From contig NZ_VLKK01000003.1 of NCBI RefSeq assembly GCF_007830065.1, positions 165,970-229,969 on the forward strand: a stretch of 64,000 nucleotides of DNA, given 5' to 3'. Origin of the DNA: Sphingobium wenxiniae. GTDB lineage: Bacteria > Pseudomonadota > Alphaproteobacteria > Sphingomonadales > Sphingomonadaceae. How positions within the stretch are numbered: position 1 is the first letter of the stretch; each line of letters begins with the position of its first letter. This document shows, in pieces, positions 8,229 to 17,066 of this stretch. Position numbers and translations under genes: made by a program. A model generated the notes under the pieces. It saw only the letters and a program-made list of their open reading frames with translations. It ran no database searches and was not told the DNA's origin.

Positions 8229-9541
8229 TCCGCGGCCTCGCTATACCGTGCGTCAGAACCGGCGGTGGGGATATCCGCCCAGCTTTCAGCGTCCATCATC
8301 TCGGCCCAGCGCTTGTAGAAGAGGCGCTGATTGGCGTCGGAAAGCTGCCCGGCCGTAACCTCGCCGGGAAGATCGTCGCGTTCGACTTCACCGGCCGGCG
8401 CCATGGCGTAACACAGCTTCTGGTTCCGGGTGACCCAGCCCGCATTGGCGCTGGTTGAATGTTCCCAGTTCTCGCCGTCATCCATTTCAAGGATGCCGCT
8501 CGGGGAAAAGGTGCGCATCGATCCGCGCCGGAAGCGATCCTTTATATCATCCGGCATGTTCTTGGGCACGAGCGTCCAGGCATGGATCTCCGTCGTTGTC
8601 GGTCCTTTGGGCTGGAAGGTCCGAAACGTGAAATACCCTGGCAGGAAGGAGAAGTTCGGGAAGATCGTGGCGGAGGCGACTGATCCCCACATTTTCGAGC
8701 GGAAATCACCGAGACGGGCCGTGATTGCCTCCTGTCTCGAGCGCATATAACGGAGAAGCTCGCGATCGCCCATCGTCGCGGCGTTCCCGAAGAAACTGTC
8801 ATTGAATTCCCAGCCATGCCCGTTCACGGACACCTGGTAGCTTCCTTCATTCTCGACGATGACACCGCCGTGCCGGCCGAGCGTCGGCTCTGCGCCGCCC
8901 AGATGGGTCCACAGAGCATGATAGATATCCCCCACGAAGTTGTCTGCGGGAAATTTCCAGTTGCAGCGCATCACCGACCGGGTCGCCCCGCCTGGAAGGA
9001 ACTCCGTTCCGCCGTCTTCGACGTCAAGGACAGCATCAAGATACCAGCGGAAGTCGCCCAGCCATTGCTCAAGCGACGGTGCCTCCTCGCAGAAGGTCGC
9101 GAAGACCAAACCCTTGTAAGACGCGACGCGTGCGCGCCTCAGCCCCCAGTCCTCCATTCGAAAGCCCGGCGTGGATTTATAAAGACCCATTTTCGGCATT
9201 TTCTTGAGCGCGCCATCCAGGCCGAACGCCCAGCCATGATAATTGCAGGTGAAGGCGCGACCCTTGCCGCTATCAGCAAAGCAGACGCGATTCCCGCGAT
9301 GGGGACAACTGTTGAGGAAGACGTTGATCGCGCCGTCGTCAGCCCGTGCGACAATCACCGAATCCTGCGCCATATAGGTCGTAACGAACGCGCCGGGTTC
9401 CTCGATCTGGCTTTCATGCGCCACGAACAGCCAGGAGCGGGCAAATACGCGCTCCAACTCGAGTTCATAGATTGCCGGATCCCAAAAGATACGGCGGCCA
9501 ATGGTCCCAAAGGACGAGTCAACCAAGTCTGCGGCCTTCAT
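8225..9541 (-). CDS. Aromatic-ring-hydroxylating dioxygenase, Rieske alpha subunit
   Basis: The catalytic subunit (438 aa from the ATG at 9539-9541) has Rieske ligands Cys79-x-His81 (NSCPHRGNRVC) and Cys99-x2-His102 (CNYHGW), then the mononuclear-iron region DNFVGDIYHALWTHLG with His208 and His213 and the inter-subunit bridging Asp205. It inserts both atoms of O2 into an arene. The paired SDR implies a cis-dihydrodiol rather than angular attack. Electrons should come from a ferredoxin; the only candidate nearby (9816-10096) looks disrupted, and no reductase is present. A perfect palindrome lies 22 bp before the start. The substrate is not deducible; the downstream hydrolase suggests a substituted ring. 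Confidence 0.93.
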   Translation of the reverse strand: MKAADLVDSSFGTIGRRIFWDPAIYELELERVFARSWLFVAHESQIEEPGAFVTTYMAQDSVIVARADDGAINVFLNSCPHRGNRVCFADSGKGRAFTCNYHGWAFGLDGALKKMPKMGLYKSTPGFRMEDWGLRRARVASYKGLVFATFCEEAPSLEQWLGDFRWYLDAVLDVEDGGTEFLPGGATRSVMRCNWKFPADNFVGDIYHALWTHLGGAEPTLGRHGGVIVENEGSYQVSVNGHGWEFNDSFFGNAATMGDRELLRYMRSRQEAITARLGDFRSKMWGSVASATIFPNFSFLPGYFTFRTFQPKGPTTTEIHAWTLVPKNMPDDIKDRFRRGSMRTFSPSGILEMDDGENWEHSTSANAGWVTRNQKLCYAMAPAGEVERDDLPGEVTAGQLSDANQRLFYKRWAEMMDAESWADIPTAGSDARYSEAAE

Positions 9542-9562
9542 TTGAACGATTCCCAAGCATTG

Positions 9563-9582
9563 AACATACTGCACCGTATGTT
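9563..9582. promoter_or_regulatory. Putative operator, copy 2 (perfect palindrome)
   Basis: AACATAC-TGCACC-GTATGTT: two perfectly inverted 7-bp arms with a 6-bp spacer, 22 bp upstream of the dioxygenase alpha-subunit start. It is the best copy of the motif also seen at 6401 and 28091. Its position over the expected promoter or 5' leader suggests repression. Confidence 0.7.
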
Positions 9583-9815
9583 ATTCTACATGAGAATGGA
9601 AGCCTCAATCTCCGGCGTGATCGCAAGGCGGGTTCCGGCCGGATGATAGGTGGAACGGTGCCTCGCACAAAACGGTAGCGCTCGTCCCGTGCGGCAAGGA
9701 ATGTTGTGCTGGCAAGCTATGCCGCGGCCCACCACGCGTTCCCGCGCCATCCGCATCGCGATGCGCTGACGGGAGACGCCCGCCCGCCTGCCCTCGCGCC
9801 GCCGGATACCGGCCG

Positions 9816-10096
9816 TCAGTCCTCCGGAGCAATCGTTACGCGCAGTCCATCCAATCCGGCATTCAGGCCGATCTGGCAGGCCAGGCGCGAACGGTCGTTG
9901 CGATGGTCGCTGCTATCGAGCAGATCGTTCTCATCCTCGCCCGGCGCGGGAAGGCTCTCGATGAATTCGGGATCAATAAAAACATGACAGGTCGCGCAGG
10001 AACAGCAGCCGCCGCACAAGGCGAGCAATTCGTCAAAGCCGTTGTCGCGGCCTGTCGCTCTTCGCCAGATCGGTCGGTCACGGTTATCCTGATCAT
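9816..10096 (-). pseudogene. Adrenodoxin-type [2Fe-2S] ferredoxin, apparently frame-disrupted
   Basis: The C-terminal three quarters ([20 protein letters not shown] and onward, through SEDEND-like, SRLACQIG and LRVTIAPED segments) is a clear putidaredoxin/adrenodoxin-type ferredoxin with the C-x5-C-x2-C...C cluster ligands, similar to ferredoxins that serve sphingomonad ring dioxygenases. The proper start ([18 protein letters not shown] at 10094-10096, coupled to the fghA stop as TGATG) is in a different frame. Joining the two frames places the first ligand Cys near residue 28 instead of about 39-40, so roughly 12 residues and the frame have been lost, as expected from a 34- or 37-nt deletion near 10050. 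A longer open frame using a start inside fghA exists but would give a foreign N-terminus. Confidence 0.7.
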
Positions 10097-10947
10097 CAAC
10101 AATATTCCTCCAGGCGAGCCGCGTGCCATAGCAAATGCTCGTCCATGAACGTCGAAATGAAATAATAGCTATGGTCATAGCCCGCGCGAAGACGCAGCGT
10201 TAGCGGTTGACCCGCTGCTCTGCACGCGGCTTCGAAAAGATCGGGGCGCAATTGCTCGGCAAGAAACGCATCGGCATCACCCTGGTCGATGAGGAGATCG
10301 GCCGCGCGCGCACCGTCCTCGATCAAGGCGACCGCGTCATGGCGGCGCCAGAGCGCCCGATCGTCACCCAGATAACCAGCGAGCGCCTTGCGGCCCCAGG
10401 GGACCTGCGACGGTGCGACGATCGGTGAGAAGGCGGATATGGCCTTGAACCGCCCTGGAAAAGTCAGGCCGATGGTGAGCGCGCCGTGGCCGCCCATGGA
10501 ATGGCCCATGATCGATTGCCGGCTCATGTCCGCTGGAAAGTTGGCTCCGACAATATCGGGCAATTCCATCGTGACATAGCTCCACATCCGGTAATGCCGC
10601 GCAAAAGGTTCCTGCGTCGCGTCGACATAAAACCCCGCCCCGCTGCCGAAATCATAGGCGCCCGCCGGGTCGTCCGGCACCCCGTCGCCGCGCGGCGAGG
10701 TATCGGGCGCGACGAAAATCAGCCCCCGTTCGGCGCAGACCCGCCGAAACTCCCCCTTCTCGGTAACATTTACGTGCGTGCAGGTAAGCCCCGACAGATA
10801 CCACACAACAGGCAATCTGGCGCCATCGTCAAACGGAGGAACAAAGACGGAAAAGGTCATCTCCATCCCTGTCTCCTTCGATTTGTGCCTGTAGACGCCC
10901 TGGATCCCTCCGTAGCTCTTGTTGCTCGACACAGTTTCGATGGTCAT
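10096..10947 (-). CDS. fghA: S-formylglutathione hydrolase
   Basis: It hydrolyses S-formylglutathione to formate and glutathione, the last step of GSH-dependent formaldehyde oxidation. The 283-aa esterase-D family protein shows [17 protein letters not shown] (oxyanion region), nucleophile motif [10 protein letters not shown] (catalytic Ser), a [10 protein letters not shown] segment with the acidic residue, and GYDHSYYFI with the catalytic His. It is fully coupled: its ATG overlaps the gfa stop, and its stop overlaps the ferredoxin ATG. Confidence 0.96.
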   Translation of the reverse strand: MTIETVSSNKSYGGIQGVYRHKSKETGMEMTFSVFVPPFDDGARLPVVWYLSGLTCTHVNVTEKGEFRRVCAERGLIFVAPDTSPRGDGVPDDPAGAYDFGSGAGFYVDATQEPFARHYRMWSYVTMELPDIVGANFPADMSRQSIMGHSMGGHGALTIGLTFPGRFKAISAFSPIVAPSQVPWGRKALAGYLGDDRALWRRHDAVALIEDGARAADLLIDQGDADAFLAEQLRPDLFEAACRAAGQPLTLRLRAGYDHSYYFISTFMDEHLLWHAARLEEYC

Positions 10948-11513
10948 CAGGCCACATGCTTCTGCTTGTAAGCGTGCGCGGCGATTGCATCCATCAGCGG
11001 CGGGTTCAGGCAGTCATAGGGTTCGAGCCCAAGTTCCTTCAGGCGGGCGCGTACGCCTTCCATTTCCGCAGGATCGACGCCGCTCTCGATAATCGAGGAC
11101 ACGAAGGCAGCGAATCCAGGCGCGGCCGCGCCATCTTCCTCAAACAGCTCCGTGTGGATGAAATCGAGGCCATGGAAGGGATGACCCTCATTTTCGATCC
11201 GGCCATAGAGACGGACCCCGCATTCCTTGCAGGCGTGGCGCTGGATAGCCGCATTCACGTCCACGACCGCCAGCTTGTCGTTCTGCTCGCTGACCGACAG
11301 GCTCGCGCGCGGAACGACACCTACAACGGAAAAGGTCGCCCCATCAGGCTTCCAGCATTTGGTGCAACCGCACGCATGGTTGTGCGCGACGTCTCCCGTC
11401 ACAGAGACCTTCACCGGCCGGTCAGCGCAGTGGCAGACCAGCGTGCCGCCGGCGAAGTTGCCCGAGCCCGGCGTCACGCCAGCATTTATCGAGGGATGAA
11501 GAGAGATTGTCAT
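10947..11513 (-). CDS. gfa: S-(hydroxymethyl)glutathione synthase (Gfa)
   Basis: It promotes condensation of formaldehyde with glutathione. The 188-aa zinc protein shows the Gfa cysteine pattern: [21 protein letters not shown] and [13 protein letters not shown] longer frame starts at 11552, but [12 protein letters not shown] (ATG at 11511-11513) gives the normal family N-terminus. It lies between frmA and fghA in one unit, so all three steps from formaldehyde to formate are present. Confidence 0.93.
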   Translation of the reverse strand: MTISLHPSINAGVTPGSGNFAGGTLVCHCADRPVKVSVTGDVAHNHACGCTKCWKPDGATFSVVGVVPRASLSVSEQNDKLAVVDVNAAIQRHACKECGVRLYGRIENEGHPFHGLDFIHTELFEEDGAAAPGFAAFVSSIIESGVDPAEMEGVRARLKELGLEPYDCLNPPLMDAIAAHAYKQKHVA

Positions 11514-11614
11514 AAGCCTCCGGTTCTGGTGAGGATCGTTAATACAAGCCACCGCCGCTCCGCCTGGTGAATGCGCACAGCATCGATGGTCCCTGTTTGC
11601 ACCTCGCGCTTCCC

Positions 11615-12727
11615 TCAGTAGACCACGACGGAGCGGATGCTTTCGCCAGCGTGCATCAGATCGAAGCCCTTGTTGATTTCCTCAAGGGTCAGAACATGGG
11701 TGATCATAGGATCGATCGCGATCTTGCCATTCATGTACCAGTCGACGATCTTGGGGACGTCGGTGCGGCCTTTTGCGCCGCCAAAGGCGGTGCCGCGCCA
11801 GTTGCGGCCGGTAACGAGCTGGAACGGGCGGGTCGCGATCTCCCTGCCCGCCTCGGCCACGCCGATGATAATCGAGGTGCCCCAGCCGCGGTGGCAGGCC
11901 TCGAGCGCGGTGCGCATCACCTCGGTGTTGCCGGTTGCATCGAAAGTATAATCGGCGCCGCCATCGGTCATCTCGAGAATCTTCGCGATCGTCTCCTCGC
12001 GCGACAACCCGCGCGAGTTGAGGAAATCGGTCATGCCGAACCTGCGGCCCCATTCCTCGCGATCCGGGTTGATGTCCACGCCGATGATCTTGCCGGCGCC
12101 CGCCAGCCGCGCGCCCTGCAGCACGTTGAGGCCGATGCCGCCGAGACCGAACACCACGACATTGTCGCCGACCTGTACCTTGGCAGTGTTCACCACCGCG
12201 CCAACGCCGGTGGTCACGCCGCAGCCGATGTAGCAGCTGGTCTGGAAAGGTGCGTCCTCGCGGATCTTCGCCACCGCGATCTCCGGCAGCACGGTGAAAT
12301 TGGAGAAGGTCGAGCAGCCCATATAATGGAAGATCGGCTGCCCCTTATAGCTGAACCGCGTGGTGCCGTCAGGCATCAGGCCCTTGCCCTGCGTGGCGCG
12401 AATCGCGGTGCACAGGTTGGTCTTGCCTGACAGGCAGGACTTACACTGGCGACATTCGGGTGTGTAGAGCGGGATGACGTGGTCGCCCGGCGCGACCGAC
12501 GTTACGCCCGCGCCCACCTCACGCACGATCCCCGCTCCTTCGTGGCCGAGAATCGACGGGAAGATCCCTTCGCTGTCGAGCCCGTCGAGCGTGTAGGCGT
12601 CGGTATGGCAGATGCCCGTCGCCATGATCTCGACCAGCACCTCGCCCGCCTTGGGGCCTTCCAGATCGAGCTCAACGAGCTCCAGCGGCTTCTTCGCCTC
12701 GAACGCAACGGCGGCGCGTGTCTTCAT
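11615..12727 (-). CDS. frmA: S-(hydroxymethyl)glutathione dehydrogenase / class III alcohol dehydrogenase
   Basis: NAD-dependent oxidation of S-hydroxymethylglutathione to S-formylglutathione. The 370-aa zinc alcohol dehydrogenase has catalytic-zinc ligands Cys40, His62 (GHEGAGIV) and Cys169 (YIGCGVTTG), structural-zinc cysteines 92, 95, 98 and 106 ([16 protein letters not shown]) and the nucleotide motif GLGGIG. It is the first gene of the formaldehyde operon, reading away from a LysR-type gene. The usual role is housekeeping detoxification; beside demethylating oxygenases it would also deal with formaldehyde released from methoxy groups. Confidence 0.97.
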   Translation of the reverse strand: MKTRAAVAFEAKKPLELVELDLEGPKAGEVLVEIMATGICHTDAYTLDGLDSEGIFPSILGHEGAGIVREVGAGVTSVAPGDHVIPLYTPECRQCKSCLSGKTNLCTAIRATQGKGLMPDGTTRFSYKGQPIFHYMGCSTFSNFTVLPEIAVAKIREDAPFQTSCYIGCGVTTGVGAVVNTAKVQVGDNVVVFGLGGIGLNVLQGARLAGAGKIIGVDINPDREEWGRRFGMTDFLNSRGLSREETIAKILEMTDGGADYTFDATGNTEVMRTALEACHRGWGTSIIIGVAEAGREIATRPFQLVTGRNWRGTAFGGAKGRTDVPKIVDWYMNGKIAIDPMITHVLTLEEINKGFDLMHAGESIRSVVVY

Positions 12728-12826
12728 GAACGACCTCAGCTTTCTGTACCGGGTCCAGCATAGTATTATTCCGCCAATGCGTTAATACGTCATTTTGTAA
12801 ATAGACTATGCCAGATAAGGGATAAT
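12728..12826. promoter_or_regulatory. Divergent promoter region between frmA and the LysR gene
   Basis: This 99-bp AT-rich interval contains TATTATTCC, GCGTTAATACG and TAAATAGACTATG stretches. Such a divergent arrangement is where a LysR regulator commonly binds (T-N11-A sites), but no single operator can be fixed from the sequence. Confidence 0.5.
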
Positions 12827-13714
12827 ATGTCCAAATGGGACGGGATCGACGAATTCATCGCGGTAGCCTCCGCCGGTTCATTCACGCGGGGCGCCAAGGC
12901 AATGGGCATGTCTCCCACCCATGTCAGTCGGTCGATCATGGCGCTGGAGCAGCGCATCCAGGCACAGCTTTTTCATCGCACGACCAGGACGGTTCGCCTG
13001 ACCGACACCGGCAAGGTCTTTCTTGAGCGTTGCGAAAGAATCGCGCAGGAGACGGACGAAGCCATTGCGCTGATCGGCGAGCAAGGCGAGCCCCAGGGCG
13101 AACTGCGGGTGACATGTTCAACCGCGATGGGTGAGCGTTTCATTGCCCCGATCATCCGCGGATTTGCGATGCAACATCCGCGATTGAGCGTGACGATCGA
13201 CTTGACCAATCGGGTCGTCGACCTGGTCGGCGAAGGCTTCGATCTCGCCATCCGGACAGGCAGCGTTTCCGATCCGCGCCTGATAGCGACCAAAGTCGCC
13301 TCCCGGACGCTCTACACCTGCGCCGCCCCGATCTATCTGGAGCGCGCCGGAACGCCTGTCACGCTGGAAGACCTTGAAGCTCATGAACGTCTTGTCGGCA
13401 CAAGCTCGATCTGGCGCTTCGAACGCAACGGGCAGGAAATGATCCATCGTCCGAAAGGTCGTTTCCGCTGCAACAGCGGTCATGCCGTGATGGATGCCTG
13501 CATGGCCGGACTGGGCATATGCCAATTGCCGGATTTCTACATCCTGCCGCATCTCAAGCGGGGCGTCGCCATCTCTCTGCTCGAAGATATCCGTGCAAGC
13601 GACGAACCGATCTGGGCGGTCTATCCCCAGCGTCGTCACCTCCTGCCCAAGGTGAGTGCCGTCATCGACTGCCTCCAGAATGAGCTTGGTCCGGCAATGG
13701 GCAGATCGGATTGA
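12827..13714 (+). CDS. LysR-family regulator, probable controller of the formaldehyde operon
   Basis: This 295-aa protein has an N-terminal winged helix-turn-helix (AVASAGSFTRGAKAMGMSPT, then a VSRSIMALEQRI segment) and a LysR substrate-binding domain (GELRVTCSTAMGERFIAPII, LSVTIDLTNRVVDLVGEGFD). It is divergent from frmA with 99 bp between starts, so control of frmA-gfa-fghA is the simplest inference. The effector is unknown. The sequence resembles the large AaeR/DmlR-like LysR subgroup, in which local context is a better guide than similarity. Confidence 0.88.
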   Translation: MSKWDGIDEFIAVASAGSFTRGAKAMGMSPTHVSRSIMALEQRIQAQLFHRTTRTVRLTDTGKVFLERCERIAQETDEAIALIGEQGEPQGELRVTCSTAMGERFIAPIIRGFAMQHPRLSVTIDLTNRVVDLVGEGFDLAIRTGSVSDPRLIATKVASRTLYTCAAPIYLERAGTPVTLEDLEAHERLVGTSSIWRFERNGQEMIHRPKGRFRCNSGHAVMDACMAGLGICQLPDFYILPHLKRGVAISLLEDIRASDEPIWAVYPQRRHLLPKVSAVIDCLQNELGPAMGRSD

Positions 13715-13792
13715 AGCGCACTGGCCAACGCTCTGCGGAACCAGGAAAAGGCGAGTTCTGCTTGCCTGGGCCAGGTCAGCCACATCCACGCC

Positions 13793-14824
13793 TTACAGGC
13801 CAACGTCGATCATCAGTCGTCCATTATTAGTTCCGTCGTACAAACGACCGAGCGCGCCCGGCGCCATGTCCAGGCCGCGCAAAACATCATGGCGTGCCGT
13901 CAGCACACCGCTCCGGTAGAGATCCTTCAGATCGGCGAACGCTTCCTCGAACCGCGCCATATGATCGAAGACCACGAGGCCGTGCCATGACAGCCGCTTC
14001 ACGAGGATATCGCGTTCGCGGCGCGGACCTGTCGGCAGCGTGGTCCAGTCCGGCACCGCGACCGTTCCACATTGAACGATGCGCGCGCCACCGTTGAGCA
14101 CCGGAAAGACAGCGTCGGCTATAGGGCCCGCGGTATTGTCGAAGAAGATGTCAACGCCATCGGGAAGCAGGCGCGTCAGTTCCCGTCCCAGATCGCCCGC
14201 CGCCGCTTTGTAGTCGACCGCCACGTGAAACCCCAATCGGGTCCTGGCGAGCTCCGTCTTGGAAGCGCCCCCTGCAATCCCCACGGCCCGCAGGCCGCGA
14301 TGTGCCGCAAGTTGCCCTACCAGCCCGCCGACCCCGCCCGCAGCCGCGCTCACGACTATCGTTTCGCCTCGCACCGGACGACCCAGCAGATTCAGTCCTA
14401 TCCATGCCGTCAATCCGTTGAGACCGAGGACACTGAGCCACACCGGCGCCGGTGCGACCGTTTCGTCAACAGGCCATAAGAGCGCCGATGACGCGACGGC
14501 TGCATAGCGTTGCCAACCAAGCCAACCATAGGCCAGATCTCCGGGGACCCAGCGCTCGTCCTGGCTTTCCAACACGCGTCCCACGCCGTGCGCGCGCATC
14601 ACTTCGCCGTCCGAAACGGTCATGTAGTTGCGTTCCTCGCTCAACCAGCCCCGCATGGCCGGATCGACGGCCGCGCAAAGCGTCTCAAGCAGGACGCCGC
14701 CTGCGGGACATTGCGGAACCGGGCTGTCGACGATCTGGAAGCAATCCGGCGTCGGCACGCCCTTGGCGCGGCGAACGACCATCACCTGCCGGTTCACCCC
14801 AGCCTTGCTGCCTGGTCCCGTCAT
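13793..14824 (-). CDS. NADP-dependent MDR-family oxidoreductase (CurA-like)
   Basis: This 343-aa zinc-lacking medium-chain dehydrogenase/reductase resembles enone or alkenal reductases (CurA, leukotriene B4 dehydrogenase type): VDPAMRGWLSEERNYM, then a cofactor motif in SAAAGGVGGLVGQLA. It probably reduces an activated C=C bond using NADPH. A much longer open frame extends upstream, but the ATG at 14822-14824 overlaps the stop of the Rieske oxygenase (ATGA), which sets the start. Despite the coupling, it is not a VanB-type reductase: it has no FMN, NAD or ferredoxin domain arrangement. Confidence 0.85.
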   Translation of the reverse strand: MTGPGSKAGVNRQVMVVRRAKGVPTPDCFQIVDSPVPQCPAGGVLLETLCAAVDPAMRGWLSEERNYMTVSDGEVMRAHGVGRVLESQDERWVPGDLAYGWLGWQRYAAVASSALLWPVDETVAPAPVWLSVLGLNGLTAWIGLNLLGRPVRGETIVVSAAAGGVGGLVGQLAAHRGLRAVGIAGGASKTELARTRLGFHVAVDYKAAAGDLGRELTRLLPDGVDIFFDNTAGPIADAVFPVLNGGARIVQCGTVAVPDWTTLPTGPRRERDILVKRLSWHGLVVFDHMARFEEAFADLKDLYRSGVLTARHDVLRGLDMAPGALGRLYDGTNNGRLMIDVGL

Positions 14825-15861
14825 GCGACCACGGTTTCCGCCTTCATCAATTTCCCGAGCACGCGGCGTGCCTGGACTCCCGCAACATCCGTCCTGAGAA
14901 TTGCCGGCCGCAGGCTCATGAGATCCGATGTCCCCATCAAGTCCTGACAAGCGCGGATCATCGGTTCGTCCTCTTCCTCGAAGGCGATCCGCGCGAAATG
15001 CGCCATCAGCCGTGTCTGTTCGTCGTCGTCGATCATGACGTTGCGACCGATAGCAAAGAAATAATGCGTCGCGCCATCTCCCGTCGGAGTAAGATAGTGC
15101 AGTGTGGGGACGTGGACGCCGGCTTTCTTGTCCTCGCCCGGTTCGGTCATGAAGATATCGAGTTCCATCGAGGATGCTGGCTGCCAGCGCATTTCGGCAT
15201 AGAAGTCGCCCGGACGTTCTCCCCAAAGCGGCAGGAGTTGTGGCGTCGGGCGCGGCATGTTGCGGACCCGGTAATTGGAGTGAATGACGTTGCCGTCCGT
15301 CGTTTCGAATGAATGTTCCATCACCTGGCCGATACTGTCCTCCGGCCGCCCGCCGACGGTTCCGGGATGAAGATATGGCGCATGCGTGAGATCGAGCAGG
15401 TTGTCCGTGACCAGCTGATAGTCCGCGTTTACGAGGAGATAGCCGGTCGCGGTCGCGTAGGCATCGCTCACCAGCCAGTCGGTGCTCGGCAACAGATCGA
15501 CGTCCGCCTTCTCCGGATCGCCCGGCCACACCCAAAGGGCACCGGCTCGCTCTTGGACAGGATAGCTCTCGACGCGGGCGTTGGGTGGGATCATACCATC
15601 GCCATGGGGATTATGCACGCAGGCGCCGGTTCGGTCGAATAGCAAGCCATGATAGGGACATTGCAAGCGGTCGCCGACCACCACACCTTTGGCGAGCGGC
15701 GCAAAGCGATGCGGACACCGGCCGTCCAGCGCGACGACGCTTCCCGCCGGATCACGGTAAATGGCCAGGGTCTTCCCGCATATCGTGATACCCGAGGGCT
15801 TATCCATCAGATCTTTCGACCATCCGGCACAATACCAGGAATTAAGATAATAGGGCGCCAT
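14821..15861 (-). CDS. VanA-like Rieske oxygenase (possible O-demethylase)
   Basis: This single-subunit Rieske oxygenase of about 346 aa has Cys49-x-His51 (GRCPHRFAPL), Cys68-x2-His71 (CPYHGLLFD) and the mononuclear-iron motif TDNLLDLTHAPYLHPG with His160 and His165. The layout matches vanillate O-demethylase oxygenase, dicamba monooxygenase and related enzymes that release formaldehyde from methoxyarenes. The start chosen (MAPYYLNSWYCAGW) aligns with that family. Its normal partner, a VanB-type reductase, is not in the window. It is coupled to the downstream MDR reductase. Demethylation is an inference; other VanA relatives hydroxylate rings or methyl groups. Confidence 0.85.
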   Translation of the reverse strand: MAPYYLNSWYCAGWSKDLMDKPSGITICGKTLAIYRDPAGSVVALDGRCPHRFAPLAKGVVVGDRLQCPYHGLLFDRTGACVHNPHGDGMIPPNARVESYPVQERAGALWVWPGDPEKADVDLLPSTDWLVSDAYATATGYLLVNADYQLVTDNLLDLTHAPYLHPGTVGGRPEDSIGQVMEHSFETTDGNVIHSNYRVRNMPRPTPQLLPLWGERPGDFYAEMRWQPASSMELDIFMTEPGEDKKAGVHVPTLHYLTPTGDGATHYFFAIGRNVMIDDDEQTRLMAHFARIAFEEEDEPMIRACQDLMGTSDLMSLRPAILRTDVAGVQARRVLGKLMKAETVVA

Positions 15862-15900
15862 CAATCCACTCCTCATATGGTGACACGTTCCACAGCACTC

Positions 15901-16878
15901 TCAAAAGGTATCGAGATCGCGGGCGAAACGGATTGTTCCTTGATATTCTCTTGCAATGCCGGGCCGCATCAGTTCTTCAGTCCTGTCAGGTGAGATCGGG
16001 TTATGGGTTAGCACCAGCTCGCCGACACCTGCGCGCGCTGCAAGCTCCCCCACCTGTTCGGCTGTCAAATGTTCGCGCTCGAAATGAACCCGCACCTCTG
16101 CCAAAACAGAAGGTTCAAGTTCGGGCCTAGCCTTCTTCACCGCAGCAAGTGCTACATCCGGATCGAAAATTTCGCTGACCAACAGATCGGCGCGGTGAGC
16201 AAGTTTCTCCACTTTGGCGCTCGGTCCGGTATCGCCAGTGTATGCGATAGATCGCCCGGGTGCATCAAATCTATAAGACAGGGACACATGGGCGGCCCCA
16301 CCCGGAGTCGCATCATAATGCGAGTTGGCGGCCGCCGTAACCCTGACAGCACCGACGTCGAATGTATCGCCGTCCCTGACTTCGATGACCCTGACCGTTT
16401 GGGCCGGATTCCCCTGTCCGCGCGGCCCGGACGGAGGCGACGAGGTCATGCCCGCGATCAAACCGTCGACCGTGGCCCTGGTCCCGGCTGGGCCGTAGAT
16501 TGTCAAGACGCCCGGCGCGAGCATCTGAAGCCGTTCTCCAAGGATGGCAAACAGTCCGCCGGTGTGGTCGAAATGCAGATGGCTGATGATGATCGTATGC
16601 AGTGCGGTGAGCGGCACGCCAGCTCGAACCAACTGCACCGATGCGCCATCGCCGGCATCAACCAGAATGGATTGGTCCCCTGCGCGAAGGAGGTTGGCGG
16701 GTTCGAAACGATCCGAGCTGGGAATTGGTCCCGAATTCGTGCCCAGGGTCGTCCATGTTGCTTGCACAGGTGAGTTGGCACGCACGATCCCTGGAACTGA
16801 CAACGCGAGCGCCGCAGTCCCGATCATAATTGAGAAGATGCGGGCCTCGCGGGGCGTCACTGCTGTCATGGACCTCAT
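15901..16878 (-). CDS. Exported MBL-fold metallo-hydrolase
   Basis: The start at 16878 gives a hydrophobic signal segment (SIMIGTAALALSVPGIV, then RAN), so the protein is probably periplasmic. The metallo-beta-lactamase motif SHLHFDHTGG carries the HxHxDH zinc ligands. Later ligands are likely in NSHYD, YTGDTGPS (Asp) and LTHNP (His). The overall pattern is close to RNase Z- and arylsulfatase-like members of the fold. It lies between a TonB receptor and a Rieske oxygenase on the same strand, so a role in opening an ester, lactone or sulfate of the imported substrate is plausible, but the reaction is unknown. Confidence 0.82.
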   Translation of the reverse strand: MRSMTAVTPREARIFSIMIGTAALALSVPGIVRANSPVQATWTTLGTNSGPIPSSDRFEPANLLRAGDQSILVDAGDGASVQLVRAGVPLTALHTIIISHLHFDHTGGLFAILGERLQMLAPGVLTIYGPAGTRATVDGLIAGMTSSPPSGPRGQGNPAQTVRVIEVRDGDTFDVGAVRVTAAANSHYDATPGGAAHVSLSYRFDAPGRSIAYTGDTGPSAKVEKLAHRADLLVSEIFDPDVALAAVKKARPELEPSVLAEVRVHFEREHLTAEQVGELAARAGVGELVLTHNPISPDRTEELMRPGIAREYQGTIRFARDLDTF

Positions 16879-17011
16879 CACCGTTCCTCTCCTTCGATGC
16901 GGGCGCCGGGCGAATTGATACCGACCCTCCGGTCTGGCGAGGCGCTCCGGATCAATCCTCAAATGCCCGCGGCGTCGCTTGCACCGCAATCTTCGTTCTA
17001 GTGTCGTAACG

Positions 17012-17051
17012 ATCAGGATCGGTCACGCGCCGCGATAGCCGATCCTGACCA
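17012..17051 (-). terminator. Hairpin after the TonB receptor gene
   Basis: GATCAGGATCGG (17012-17023) pairs with CCGATCCTGACC (17040-17051), 11 of 12 positions, starting 16 bp after the receptor stop. No T-run follows on the minus strand. It may separate the receptor transcript from the downstream hydrolase. Confidence 0.5.
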
Positions 17052-17066
17052 TACACCTCCCAGTTA

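Noticed and set aside
9816..10178. 120-codon ferredoxin frame starting inside fghA
   Set aside because: Its first 40 residues do not look like a ferredoxin, and the coupled ATG at 10094-10096 in the other frame does.
14825..15535. N-terminal extension of the MDR oxidoreductase reading frame
   Set aside because: This part is the shadow of the Rieske oxygenase gene; the ATGA overlap at 14821-14824 marks the true MDR start.
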